NCBI RefSeq assembly: GCF_002002705.1
Contig: NZ_MUNS01000028.1
Span: 124,001 to 188,000 of the forward strand
From: Polaromonas sp. C04
GTDB lineage: Bacteria > Pseudomonadota > Gammaproteobacteria > Burkholderiales > Burkholderiaceae_C
Reading direction: 5' to 3'
DNA: 64,000 nucleotides
The notes under the pieces: generated by a model
The model's input: only the letters and a program-made list of their open reading frames with translations
Database searches by the model: none
What the model was told of the DNA's origin: nothing
Program-made: the position numbers and the translations under genes
Shown here: positions 38,468 through 47,247 of the stretch, piece by piece
How the letters are laid out: each line of letters begins with the position of its first letter
Numbering within the stretch: position 1 is the stretch's first letter

Positions 38468-41137
38468 ATGCAAGAAAAATACAGCCATCTCGACGTAGAA
38501 CAAGCGGCGCACGCCCACTGGACAGCCGTGGATGCCTACCGCGTCACCGAGAACGCGCGGGACGCGCGCGGCGAGCCCCGAAAGAAGTTCTACGCCTGCT
38601 CCATGCTGCCCTACCCCAGCGGCAAGCTGCACATGGGCCATGTGCGCAACTACACCATCAACGACATGCTCACGCGCTACCTGCGCATGAACGGCTACAA
38701 CGTGCTGATGCCCATGGGCTGGGACGCGTTCGGCCTGCCCGCGGAAAACGCCGCGATGAAGAACGGCGTGCCGCCCGCGAAGTGGACCTACGACAACATC
38801 GCCTACATGAAGCAGCAGATGCAGGCGATGGGTCTGGCGATCGACTGGAGCCGCGAGGTGGCGACCTGCGATCCGAGCTATTACAAATGGAACCAGTGGC
38901 TGTTCCTGAAGATGCTGGAAAAAGGCATTGCCTACCGCAAGACGCAGGTCGTCAACTGGGATCCGGTGGACCAGACCGTGCTGGCCAACGAGCAGGTGAT
39001 CGACGGCAAGGGCTGGCGCACCGGCGCGCCGGTGGAAAAGCGCGAAATCCCGGGCTACTACCTCAAGATCACCGACTACGCCGAGGAACTGCTGGAGCAG
39101 GTGCAGACCGGGCTGGCGGGCTGGCCCGAGCGCGTCAAGCTGATGCAGGAAAACTGGATCGGCAAGAGCGAGGGCGTGCGCTTCGCCTTCACGCACGACA
39201 TCCGGGGCGACGACGGCGCGCTGATCCAGGACGGCCGCATGTACGTATTCACCACGCGCGCCGACACCATCATGGGCGTGACCTTTTGCGCCGTGGCGCC
39301 CGAGCATCCACTGGCCACGCAGGCCGCCAGATCGAATCCGAAGCTCGCGGCCTTCATCGAGGCGTGCAAAAAGGGCGGCACCACCGAGGCCGAGCTTGCC
39401 GCACGCGAAAAAGAAGGCATGTTCACCGGCCTGTACGTGACGCACCCGCTGGAGGGCGATCCGATTCCGCTGTGGGTCGGCAACTACGTGCTGATGGGTT
39501 ATGGCGACGGCGCCGTGATGGGTGTGCCCGCGCACGACGAACGCGATTTCGCCTTCGCGAAGAAATATGGCCTGCACATCAAGCAGGTGGTGCTGGTGGA
39601 CGGCGAGCACTACGACTTCCACCACTGGCAGGACTGGTATGCCGACAAGGCGGCAGGCGTCACCATCAATTCCGACAGCTTCAGCGGCATGGGCCTGCAG
39701 GAGGCCGTGCTGGCCGTGGCGCACGCGCTCAAGCGCAAGGGCCTGGGCGAGTTGCGCACCACGTGGCGCCTGCGCGACTGGGGCGTGAGCCGCCAGCGCT
39801 ACTGGGGCACGCCGATTCCCATCATCCACTGCCCCGAGCACGGCGCGGTGCCGGTGCCGGAAAAGGATCTGCCCGTGGTGCTGCCGCAGGACTGTGTGCC
39901 CGACGGCTTGGGCAACCCGCTGCTCAAGCACGAGGGCTTTCATGCCGGCGTGACCTGCCCGATCTGCGGCCGGGCGGCGCGGCGCGAAACCGACACCATG
40001 GACACCTTTGTGGATTCGTCCTGGTACTTCATGCGCTACTGCGATCCGAAGAATGAGCAGGCCATGGTGGCTGAGGGCGCGGCTTACTGGATGCCGATGG
40101 ACCAGTACATCGGCGGCATCGAACACGCCATCCTGCACCTGCTGTATGCGCGCTTCTGGACCAAGGTGATGCGCGACCTCGATCTGGTCAAGGTCGACGA
40201 GCCCTTTACCAGGCTGCTGACCCAGGGCATGGTGCTGAACCACATCTACTCGCGCCGCACCGACAACGGTGGCAAGGAATATTTCTGGCCGCACGATGTC
40301 GAGCCCGTGATCGACCCGGACGGCAAGCAGGTGGGCGCCCGCCTCAAGAACGCCGTCGGCAATCTGCCGGCCGGCCTGCTGATCGACTACGAAGGCGTGG
40401 GCACCATGTCCAAGTCCAAGAACAACGGCGTCGATCCGCAGGACCTGATCGAGAAATACGGCGCCGACACCGCGCGCCTGTACACCATGTTCACCGCGCC
40501 GCCCGAGGCCACGCTGGAATGGAACGACCTGGCGGTAGAGGGCTCGTACCGCTTCCTCAAACGGGTTTGGGGATTTGCTACGAAAAACGTAGCTGTCTAT
40601 GCAGGCGGGACAAGGGCCAAGGTCGAATTTGACTCAAAAGCCCGTGCGCTGCGACTGGACATCCACGGCCTGCTCAAGCAGGTGGATTACGACTACCAGC
40701 GCATGCAGTACAACACCGTCGTCTCGGGCGCGATGAAGATGCTCAACGCGCTGGAGAGCTTCAAGAACGACGGCTCGGCGAGCAGCCACGCCGCGCTGGC
40801 CGAGGGCTTTGGCATCCTGCTGCGCTGCCTGTACCCGGTCTCGCCGCACATCACCCATGCCCTGTGGCAGGAACTCGGGCTGGCCGCACAGCATGGCGAG
40901 CTGCTCGATGCGCCCTGGCCCCAGGTCGATCCGCAGGCGCTGGAACAGGACGAGCTGGAGCTCGTGCTGCAGGTCAACGGCAAGCTGCGCGGCGCCATCC
41001 GCGTGCCTGCCGGCGCCAGCCGCGAGGCGATCGAGCGCATCGCGGTTCGCAGCGAAGCCTTCATCAAGGTGGCCGACGGTGCCAAGCCGAAGAAGATCAT
41101 CGTGGTGCCGGGCCGTCTGGTCAACGTGGTGATTTGA
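38468..41137 (+). CDS. leuS: Leucyl-tRNA synthetase
   Basis: 889 residues. Class I synthetase: HMGH at about 56-59 in KLHMGHVRN, editing domain (CP1) in the middle with [15 protein letters not shown], and KMSKS represented by [11 protein letters not shown] near residue 645. A segment at about 702-725, just after the catalytic core and before the anticodon-binding helices, is encoded by a family B repeat. The ATG at 38468 gives the standard MQEKYSH start. It heads the block leuS-lptE. Confidence 0.97.
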   Translation: MQEKYSHLDVEQAAHAHWTAVDAYRVTENARDARGEPRKKFYACSMLPYPSGKLHMGHVRNYTINDMLTRYLRMNGYNVLMPMGWDAFGLPAENAAMKNGVPPAKWTYDNIAYMKQQMQAMGLAIDWSREVATCDPSYYKWNQWLFLKMLEKGIAYRKTQVVNWDPVDQTVLANEQVIDGKGWRTGAPVEKREIPGYYLKITDYAEELLEQVQTGLAGWPERVKLMQENWIGKSEGVRFAFTHDIRGDDGALIQDGRMYVFTTRADTIMGVTFCAVAPEHPLATQAARSNPKLAAFIEACKKGGTTEAELAAREKEGMFTGLYVTHPLEGDPIPLWVGNYVLMGYGDGAVMGVPAHDERDFAFAKKYGLHIKQVVLVDGEHYDFHHWQDWYADKAAGVTINSDSFSGMGLQEAVLAVAHALKRKGLGELRTTWRLRDWGVSRQRYWGTPIPIIHCPEHGAVPVPEKDLPVVLPQDCVPDGLGNPLLKHEGFHAGVTCPICGRAARRETDTMDTFVDSSWYFMRYCDPKNEQAMVAEGAAYWMPMDQYIGGIEHAILHLLYARFWTKVMRDLDLVKVDEPFTRLLTQGMVLNHIYSRRTDNGGKEYFWPHDVEPVIDPDGKQVGARLKNAVGNLPAGLLIDYEGVGTMSKSKNNGVDPQDLIEKYGADTARLYTMFTAPPEATLEWNDLAVEGSYRFLKRVWGFATKNVAVYAGGTRAKVEFDSKARALRLDIHGLLKQVDYDYQRMQYNTVVSGAMKMLNALESFKNDGSASSHAALAEGFGILLRCLYPVSPHITHALWQELGLAAQHGELLDAPWPQVDPQALEQDELELVLQVNGKLRGAIRVPAGASREAIERIAVRSEAFIKVADGAKPKKIIVVPGRLVNVVI
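40573..40640 (+). repeat. Family B dispersed repeat, in frame inside leuS
   Basis: TTGCTACGAAAAACGTAGCT, then GGCGGGACAAGGGCCAAGGT and TTTGACTC, the family B order. It encodes [20 protein letters not shown] in a variable surface region of LeuRS. Confidence 0.7.
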
Positions 41138-41142
41138 CAGCT

Positions 41143-41225
41143 ATGGCCCCCACGCTTGCCGCTACGCGTGCTGCGCTGCCCCCCGAGGGGGCTGTCGCGC
41201 CTGGGGGCGGCCCGGCGGCGCGACG
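41143..41225 (+). repeat. Family A dispersed repeat at the lptE 5' end
   Basis: CCCCCACGCTTGCCGCT at 41148-41164, then GCTGCCCCCCGAGGGGGC at 41174-41191, then GGGGGCGGCCCGGCGGCG. It is nearly identical to the copy that starts proA (45796) and supplies the first 26 codons of lptE as annotated. Confidence 0.85.
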
Positions 41226-41709
41226 CCGCCTGATCCTGGTGAGCGCGGGCGCGGGCCTGCTCACGGCCTGCGGCTTCCAGCTGCGCCAGGCGCCCCACTT
41301 TGCGTTCACCTCGCTGTACAGCGCCGCCGCCACCCCGCTGGGCAACGAGCTCAAGCGCGACCTGGTGGCCGGTGGCAAATTGAAGGTGATCAGCGACGCC
41401 AAGCAAATCGACAGCGCCCAGGTCATTCTGGATATTCTGGGGGACCAGCGCGAGCGCGTGGTGGTGGCGCTGAACTCCGCGGGCCAGGTGCGCGAGCTGG
41501 AGTTGCGCCTGCGCGTGCGGTTCAGGCTGCGCGGCAAGGATGGCAAGGAGCTGATTCCCGAGACCGAGCTGCTGCAGCGGCGCAACGTCAGCTACAACTC
41601 CTCCGTGGTGCTGGCCAAGGAGGCCGAAGAGGCCCTGCTGTACCGCGACATGCAGACCGACGTCGTGCAGCAGCTCATGCGCCGCCTCGCGGCCGTGAAG
41701 GAAATATGA
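41143..41709 (+). CDS. lptE: LPS-assembly lipoprotein LptE
   Basis: 188 residues. LptE plugs the LptD barrel in the outer membrane. A lipobox LLTAC follows a hydrophobic run, then GFQLRQAPHFAFTSLY, the typical start of mature LptE. The first 26 residues (beginning [17 protein letters not shown]) are encoded by a family A repeat, so the signal peptide has a long hydrophilic leader or the true start is an internal GTG nearer the hydrophobic stretch. It follows leuS by 5 bases. Confidence 0.9.
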   Translation: MAPTLAATRAALPPEGAVAPGGGPAARRRLILVSAGAGLLTACGFQLRQAPHFAFTSLYSAAATPLGNELKRDLVAGGKLKVISDAKQIDSAQVILDILGDQRERVVVALNSAGQVRELELRLRVRFRLRGKDGKELIPETELLQRRNVSYNSSVVLAKEAEEALLYRDMQTDVVQQLMRRLAAVKEI

Positions 41710-41713
41710 ATCT

Positions 41714-41820
41714 TTGCGGGACAGACCGTAGCGCCAGCGGCGCGGAGCTCTGTCCCCAACTGACTAGAGATTGCGGGACAGACCGTAGCGCCAGCGGCGC
41801 GAAGCTCAGTCATCAACTGA
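41714..41820 (+). repeat. Tandem pair of approximately 50-bp hairpin repeats (family C)
   Basis: Two direct copies, 41714-41763 and 41771-41820, with a 57-base period. Each begins TTGCGGGACAGACCGTAGCG and ends CAACTGA. In the first, GGGACAGA pairs with TCTGTCCC and GCGCC with GGCGC, giving a stable hairpin; the second has lost the right arm. They sit between lptE and the arginine/ornithine genes. Confidence 0.85.
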
Positions 41821-41845
41821 TCAGGGTTTGAGGCCTGACTGAACC

Positions 41846-42322
41846 ATGCCGCTCGACCCGACCGACCGCAAACTGCTGGCCGCGCTGCAGCGCGATGGCC
41901 GCGCCAGCATGGAGGCGCTGTCGCAGCTGGTGCACCTGTCGGCGCGCGCCACCCTGAACCGCGTGCGCAAGCTGGAGGCCGACGGTCACATCGAGGGCTA
42001 CCGCGCCGTGCTGGCGCGCGCCAGCCTGGGTGAGCATGTCTCCGTGTTTGCCGAGATCGCGCTGAAAGACCAGCGCCGCGCCGTCGTCGAGCGCTTCGAG
42101 CAGCGCATGGCGGCCACGCCCGAGGTGGTGGCCTGCTACGTGATCAGCGGGCGCTACGACTACCTGGTGCGCGTGGCCTGCCGCGACCTGGCGCACTACC
42201 ACGAGCTCATCAGCGCCTGGTTCGACGATGTGACGCTGGGCGTCGAGAAGATCGTGACCAACACCGAGCTGCAAACCATCAAGGAATTTGCCGGTTTTCC
42301 CCTACCGCTGACCAAGCCCTGA
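41846..42322 (+). CDS. Lrp/AsnC family regulator of the adjacent arginine/ornithine gene (inferred)
   Basis: 158 residues. N-terminal HTH (DRKLLAALQRDGRASMEALSQ without that many conserved positions shown; second helix LSARATLNRVRKLEAD) and a C-terminal RAM domain with VACYVISGRYDYLVRV. It lies just upstream of, and in the same direction as, the fused aminotransferase gene, with a 19-bp palindrome between them, so local control in response to arginine or ornithine is likely. It is distinct from the other Lrp paralogue at 8298. Confidence 0.88.
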   Translation: MPLDPTDRKLLAALQRDGRASMEALSQLVHLSARATLNRVRKLEADGHIEGYRAVLARASLGEHVSVFAEIALKDQRRAVVERFEQRMAATPEVVACYVISGRYDYLVRVACRDLAHYHELISAWFDDVTLGVEKIVTNTELQTIKEFAGFPLPLTKP

Positions 42323-42327
42323 AATCA

Positions 42328-42346
42328 ACTTCCGGATCGGAAGTTT
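42328..42346. promoter_or_regulatory. Palindromic operator before the fused aminotransferase gene
   Basis: AACTTCCG-GAT-CGGAAGTT: two perfect 8-base arms around three bases, 6 bases after the regulator stop and about 100 bases before the fusion gene ATG. It is a plausible Lrp-dimer site. Confidence 0.6.
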
Positions 42347-42446
42347 AAGGTGCGAGTCGCAGCCAACCTGGCCGCACCGGTGCGCCCATCTTCACCACTG
42401 CCGCAGCCGCTTGCGACCTACACTGATCTCTATCCAGGAGATCATC

Positions 42447-44672
42447 ATGGCTATCGAAAAAAGAGCGGCAGCACAAGAATTCATCAAAGCTGAGGCGCAG
42501 TTCTGTGCGCACAACTACCATCCGGTGCCGGTCGTGGTGGAGCGCGCACGCGATTGCCTGGTGTGGGATGTGGAGGGCCGCGAATACCTCGACATGATGA
42601 GTGCGTATTCCGCCGTCAGTCACGGCCATCTGCACCCGCGGCTGGTCGCGGCGGCCACGCGCCAGCTGGGCCAAGTGGCAGTCACCTCGCGCGCGTTTCA
42701 CAGCACGGTGCTGGGGCCGTTCCTGGAAAGACTCTGCCGGCTCGCCGGCTTCGAGCTGGCGCTGCCGATGAACACCGGCGCCGAGGCGGTGGAAACCGCC
42801 ATCAAGGCGGCGCGCCGCTGGGGCCACCGCGTCAAGGGAATCGCCGACGGCACGGCCGAAATCCTGGTGGCGCGCAGCAACTTCCACGGCCGCACCACCA
42901 CCGTGATCAGCGCCTCGAGCGAGCCCGACTACAAGGCCGGTTTCGGGCCGCTCACGCCCGGCTTCAAGTTCTTCGATTTCGGCGACATGGCCAGCGTGCG
43001 CGCGGCCGCCTCGCCGCGCACCTGCGCCGTGCTGGTCGAGCCGATCCAGGGCGAGGCCGGCATCGTGCTGCCGCCGCCCGGCTTCTTCACCGAGCTGCGC
43101 GACTGGTGCACCGAACACAACATCCTGCTGGTCCTCGACGAGGTGCAGTCGGGCCTGGGGCGCACCGGGCGCTGGTTCGCGTTCGAGTACGAGGGCATCC
43201 GGCCCGACGCGCTGATCCTGGGCAAGGCGCTGGGCGGCGGGCTGCTGCCGGTCAGCGCGTTCCTGGCCGACCACGCGGTGATGGACGTGTTCACGCCCGG
43301 CAGCCATGGCTCCACCTTCGGCGGCAATGCGCTGGCCGCGACAGTCGGGCTGGAAGCCCTGCAGGTGATGGAAGACGAGAACCTGGTGGCGCGCAGCGCG
43401 GCGCTGGGCGGCCATTTGCTGGCGCGGCTGCAGGCGGTGCAGCTTGCGGCCGCGCCGCTGATCCACGCCGTGCGCGGCCGCGGCCTGTGGGTCGGCGTGG
43501 AGATGGACCCGGCGCTGGCCGATGCGCGCGAGGTGGTCGAGCGCATGGCGGCGCACGGCGTGCTGTCCAAGGAAACCCACGAGACGGTGATCCGTTTTGC
43601 CCCGCCGCTGACCATCGGCCGCGATCAAATCGACCGGGCCGTCGATGTTTTTACGCAGATTGTCCTTGCCATGCGTGCAAAGCTTGCTCTACATTCGGGA
43701 GCAAATGCGCCATCGCCACGGCCCTTGCAGGAGACCACCGCCATGAGCGATGCGCCGCCCGTCGCCCCAGAACCTGCCGCGGCGCCGGCGCCGCATCTGT
43801 TGATGAGTCCGCCCGACTACTTCGAAGTCAGCTACGCCATCAACCCCTGGATGGACCCGACCCGCTGGTCGCTCGACGCGCGGCGCCTGTCGCAGGACGC
43901 GCACACCGGCTGGGTCGCTCTCAAGGCCCGCTACGAAGCGCTCGGCGCCCGGGTGGTGGTCAAGCCCGCCGCCCACGGCCTGCCCGATCTGGTGTTCACG
44001 GCCAATTGCGCCGTGGTGCTGGACGGCAAGGTGGTGCTGGCGCGCTACCTGAATGACGAGCGCCGGGGCGAGGAGGCGCACGGCCAGCGCCTGTTCGAGC
44101 AATTGCTCGCGCGCGGCGAGGTCGATTCACTGCACCGCACGCCCGAGGGCGTGTTTTTCGAGGGCGCGGGCGACGCCATTTTCGATGCCGGGCGCGGCAT
44201 CATGTGGATGGGCCACGGCCAGCGCTCCAGCCCGCAGGCGCGCCACACGATCGAGCAGGTGTTCGGTATCCCGACCCTCGCGCTGGAGCTGGCGGACCCG
44301 CGCTTTTACCACCTCGACACCTGCTTTTGCCTGCTCTCGGGCGGCGAAGTGCTGTACTACCCCGAGGCCTTTACCGAGGCGGGCCGCGCGCAGATCCGGG
44401 CCGTGGCGGGTGCGCAGCTGATCGAGGCCGGCGCCGACGATGCGCTGCACCTGGGCGTCAACTCGGTGTGCATCGCCCGCGATGTCGTGATGTGCCACTG
44501 CAGCGAGCCGCTGCGCGAGCTGCTCACCGCGCGCGGCTACCGCGTGCATGTGGTGCCGCTGGGATCGTTCAACCGCTCGGGCGGTGCGGCCTATTGCCTG
44601 ACCCTGAAGCTGAACAATCTGTACCGGGGGCGCAGCGCGCAAGCCCACCAACGGTGGGCCAAGGCCGCGTAA
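42447..44672 (+). CDS. Fused ornithine aminotransferase / guanidino hydrolase (DDAH or arginine dihydrolase-like)
   Basis: 741 residues in one frame. Residues 1-410 are a class III PLP aminotransferase of the ornithine-oxo acid type: NTGAEAVETAIK at 109-120, DEVQSGLGRTGRW at 231-243, PLP Lys260 in LGKALGGG. Residues 449-725 are an amidinotransferase-fold hydrolase: INPWMDP at 465-471, FTAN at 517-520, FEGAGDA at 571-577 (Glu572), YHLDTCF at 621-627 (His622) and AAYCLTL at 715-721 (Cys717). That gives the Glu/His/Cys set of DDAH, arginine deiminase and arginine dihydrolase. An Ala/Pro-rich linker with an internal ribosome site joins them. Inferred chemistry: guanidino substrate to ornithine to glutamate semialdehyde. 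CAGGAG lies 6 bases before ATG 42447. Confidence 0.88.
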   Translation: MAIEKRAAAQEFIKAEAQFCAHNYHPVPVVVERARDCLVWDVEGREYLDMMSAYSAVSHGHLHPRLVAAATRQLGQVAVTSRAFHSTVLGPFLERLCRLAGFELALPMNTGAEAVETAIKAARRWGHRVKGIADGTAEILVARSNFHGRTTTVISASSEPDYKAGFGPLTPGFKFFDFGDMASVRAAASPRTCAVLVEPIQGEAGIVLPPPGFFTELRDWCTEHNILLVLDEVQSGLGRTGRWFAFEYEGIRPDALILGKALGGGLLPVSAFLADHAVMDVFTPGSHGSTFGGNALAATVGLEALQVMEDENLVARSAALGGHLLARLQAVQLAAAPLIHAVRGRGLWVGVEMDPALADAREVVERMAAHGVLSKETHETVIRFAPPLTIGRDQIDRAVDVFTQIVLAMRAKLALHSGANAPSPRPLQETTAMSDAPPVAPEPAAAPAPHLLMSPPDYFEVSYAINPWMDPTRWSLDARRLSQDAHTGWVALKARYEALGARVVVKPAAHGLPDLVFTANCAVVLDGKVVLARYLNDERRGEEAHGQRLFEQLLARGEVDSLHRTPEGVFFEGAGDAIFDAGRGIMWMGHGQRSSPQARHTIEQVFGIPTLALELADPRFYHLDTCFCLLSGGEVLYYPEAFTEAGRAQIRAVAGAQLIEAGADDALHLGVNSVCIARDVVMCHCSEPLRELLTARGYRVHVVPLGSFNRSGGAAYCLTLKLNNLYRGRSAQAHQRWAKAA
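43729..43745 (+). promoter_or_regulatory. Internal Shine-Dalgarno and ATG at the domain junction
   Basis: AGGAG at 43729-43733, a 9-base spacer and ATG at 43743, in frame with the fusion (Met433). Translation from here would give the 309-residue hydrolase alone. It looks like the start of a formerly separate gene whose upstream stop codon was lost. Confidence 0.6.
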
Positions 44673-44684
44673 ACTTGCGCACTC

Positions 44685-45782
44685 ATGCAGCTCGCTCCGG
44701 CCCAACTCCCGCAACACCTCCAGCGCGGACTCAAACCCCTGTACACCCTGCACGGCGACGAGCCGCTGCTGATCCAGGAGGCGGCCGACGCGCTGCGCGC
44801 CGCGGCCCGGAGCCAGGGCTACACCGAGCGTACGGTGCACACGGTGGCCGGCGCGAACTTCGACTGGAGCGAGGTGCTGGCGGCGGGCGGCTCGCTCAGC
44901 CTGTTTGCCGACAAGCAGATCGTCGAGGTGCGCATTCCCTCGGGCAAGCCCGGCAAGGAGGGCAGCGCGGCGCTGCAGCAACTGGCCGCGCAGGCGCAGG
45001 GCAATGACAGCACGCTGACCCTGGTGCTGCTGCCGCGGCTCGACAAGGCGACCAAATCCGGCGCCTGGTTCGCCGCGCTGGAGAGCTTTGGCGTCACGCT
45101 GCAGGTCGAACCGGTAGAGCGCGGCGCGCTGGCGCCCTGGATCGCCCAGCGCCTGCAGGCCCAGGGCCAGCGCGTTGGCGCGGGCGAGACCGGGCAGCGC
45201 ACGCTGCAGTTTTTTGCCGACCGGGTGGAGGGCAATCTGCTGGCGGCGCACCAGGAAATCCAGAAGCTGGCGCTGTTGTACCCGCAGGGCGAGCTGACGT
45301 TCGAGCAGATCGAGTGCGCCGTGCTCAACGTCGCGCGCTACGACGTGTTCAAGCTGTCCGAGGCGGTGCTCGGCGGCCAGATCGCTCGCGTGGCGCGCAT
45401 GCTCGACGGGCTGCAAGCCGAGGGCGAGGCCGAGGTGCTGGTGCACTACACACTGGCCGAGGACATTCGCGCCCTCAAGCGCGTGAAGGACGCGATTGGC
45501 GCAGGGCGCCCGCTGCCCATGGCGCTGCGCGAGCAGCGCATCTGGGGCCTGAAGGAGCGCCTGTTCGAGCGCGCGCTGCCGCGCCTGAGCGACACCGCGC
45601 TGGCCAATCTGTTGTACGCGGCGCACCAGGTCGACGGCATCGTCAAGGGCCTCAAGCAACCCGACTGGCCGGAGGATGGCTGGCAGGCGCTGCACCGGCT
45701 CGCGACCACGCTGTGCCGCGAGTGCGCGGTGCTGCCCGCCAGAGGGGCCGGCACGCCGCTGCGTGCCAAAATAGGGGCATGA
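44685..45782 (+). CDS. holA: DNA polymerase III delta subunit
   Basis: 365 residues. Clamp-loader subunit that opens the beta ring. Typical HolA features: [19 protein letters not shown] at about 19-37, [15 protein letters not shown], and a C-terminal helical collar domain with [13 protein letters not shown]. In most beta- and gammaproteobacteria holA directly follows lptE; here the arginine/ornithine genes lie between. The stop overlaps proA (ATGA). Confidence 0.94.
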   Translation: MQLAPAQLPQHLQRGLKPLYTLHGDEPLLIQEAADALRAAARSQGYTERTVHTVAGANFDWSEVLAAGGSLSLFADKQIVEVRIPSGKPGKEGSAALQQLAAQAQGNDSTLTLVLLPRLDKATKSGAWFAALESFGVTLQVEPVERGALAPWIAQRLQAQGQRVGAGETGQRTLQFFADRVEGNLLAAHQEIQKLALLYPQGELTFEQIECAVLNVARYDVFKLSEAVLGGQIARVARMLDGLQAEGEAEVLVHYTLAEDIRALKRVKDAIGAGRPLPMALREQRIWGLKERLFERALPRLSDTALANLLYAAHQVDGIVKGLKQPDWPEDGWQALHRLATTLCRECAVLPARGAGTPLRAKIGA

Positions 45783-47170
45783 ACGCACCCAGTGACACCC
45801 CCACGCTTGCCGCTTCGCGTGCTGCGCTGCCCCCCGAGGGGGCGCTCGGGTCCAAGAGTGGCCCGTCGGCCCTCGACATCGCCGACTACACCCGGACCCT
45901 GGGTTTGCAGGCAAAAGCGGCTTCAGCCCTGATGGCACGTGCGGATACAGCTATCAAAAATGCAGCACTTCGCAAACTTGCAAGCCTGCTGCGCAGCAGC
46001 GGCCCGGCGCTGCAGGTGGAGAACGCGAAGGACATCGAGCGCGCCGTCGCGGCCGGCCTGGCCGCGCCGCTGGTGGACCGCCTTAGGCTCAGCCCCAAGG
46101 TGCTGGAGACCTGCGCTCAGGGCTGCGAGCAGCTGGCCGCCATGCCCGACATCATTGGCGAGATCACGGCGCTGCGCCAGCAGCCCAGCGGCATCCGCGT
46201 CGGCCAGATGCGCGTGCCGATCGGTGTGTTCGGCATGATTTTCGAAAGCCGCCCCAACGTGACCATCGAGGCCGCCAGCCTGTCGATCAAGAGCGGCAAC
46301 GCCTGCATCCTGCGCGGCGGCTCGGAGGCGATCGAATCCAACAAGGCGCTTGCGAAACTGGTGCAGCAGGCGCTGGTCGAGAGCGGCCTGCCGGCCCACG
46401 CGGTGCAGCTGGTGCAGACCACCGACCGCGAGGTGGTCGGCCAGCTCATCACGATGCCGCAGTTTGTCGACGTGATCATTCCGCGCGGCGGCAAGGGGCT
46501 GATCGAGCGCATCTCGCGCGATGCCAGGGTGCCGGTCATCAAGCACCTGGACGGCAACTGCCATGTCTACGTCGACGATCCCTGCGACATCGACATGGCC
46601 GTCAGGGTCGCCGACAACGCCAAGACCAGCAAGTACAGCCCCTGCAACGCCAGCGAAGGGCTGCTGGTGGCGCGCGGCGTGGCGCAGGAATTTCTGCCGA
46701 AGATCGGCGCCATTTACGCGGCCAAGGGCGTGGAGATGCGCTGCGACCTGGAAGCCGCACAGATCCTGCGAGCGGCCGTTCAACCCGGCTCTGTTGAGGG
46801 CCGGCGTGCGCCGATAATCGAGGCCGCCACCGAGCAGGACTGGTACGAGGAATACCTCGCGCCCATCATCAGCGTCAAGGTGGTGGCGGGGCTGGACGAA
46901 GCCATTGCGCACATCAACCAGTACTCCAGTCACCATACCGACGCGATCCTGACGCGCGACCACATGCACGCGCAGCGCTTCCTGCGCGAGGTCGATTCGG
47001 CCAGCGTGATGGTGAATGCCAGCACGCGCTTCGCCGATGGCTTCGAGTTTGGCCTGGGCGCCGAAATCGGCATCAGCACCGACAAGTTCCATGCGCGCGG
47101 GCCGGTCGGGATCGAGGGGCTGACGTCGCTGAAGTACGTCGTATTGGGTCAGGGCGAAGTGCGCAGCTAG
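45779..47170 (+). CDS. proA: Gamma-glutamyl phosphate reductase
   Basis: 463 residues, about 40 more than usual. Reduces gamma-glutamyl phosphate to glutamate semialdehyde for proline synthesis. The catalytic Cys is in [13 protein letters not shown], with [12 protein letters not shown] and [11 protein letters not shown] as further signatures. The first 35 residues ([20 protein letters not shown] and on) come from a family A repeat, and about residues 44-63 overlap a reverse family B repeat. The start overlaps the holA stop. Confidence 0.95.
   Translation: MNAPSDTPTLAASRAALPPEGALGSKSGPSALDIADYTRTLGLQAKAASALMARADTAIKNAALRKLASLLRSSGPALQVENAKDIERAVAAGLAAPLVDRLRLSPKVLETCAQGCEQLAAMPDIIGEITALRQQPSGIRVGQMRVPIGVFGMIFESRPNVTIEAASLSIKSGNACILRGGSEAIESNKALAKLVQQALVESGLPAHAVQLVQTTDREVVGQLITMPQFVDVIIPRGGKGLIERISRDARVPVIKHLDGNCHVYVDDPCDIDMAVRVADNAKTSKYSPCNASEGLLVARGVAQEFLPKIGAIYAAKGVEMRCDLEAAQILRAAVQPGSVEGRRAPIIEAATEQDWYEEYLAPIISVKVVAGLDEAIAHINQYSSHHTDAILTRDHMHAQRFLREVDSASVMVNASTRFADGFEFGLGAEIGISTDKFHARGPVGIEGLTSLKYVVLGQGEVRS
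45796..45860 (+). repeat. Family A dispersed repeat at the proA 5' end
   Basis: CCCCCACGCTTGCCGCT, then GCGTGCTGCGCTGCC and CCCGAGGGGGC, almost identical to the lptE copy (41143). It is read in the same frame in both genes, so both proteins carry TLAA(S/T)RAALPPEGA. Confidence 0.85.
45909..45966 (-). repeat. Family B-like repeat (reverse), in frame inside proA
   Basis: GCAAAAGCGGCTTCAGCCCT, then ACAGCTATCAAAAATGCAGC, the reverse of the family B order. It encodes [18 protein letters not shown]; alanine-rich helices of this kind are normal in ProA, so part of the match may be convergence. Confidence 0.5.
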
Positions 47171-47247
47171 GGCATTTGTGTTTGTTGCTCGCGGCACATT
47201 TGTCGGGTGGTGTCGATATCCCGCCTCGGTACGAAAAAGGAAACTCT

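Noticed and set aside
42447-44672. Fusion as a sequencing artefact
   Set aside because: No frame change is needed; both domains are complete and the linker is long and compositionally like a natural linker. A hidden stop could still be excluded only by resequencing.
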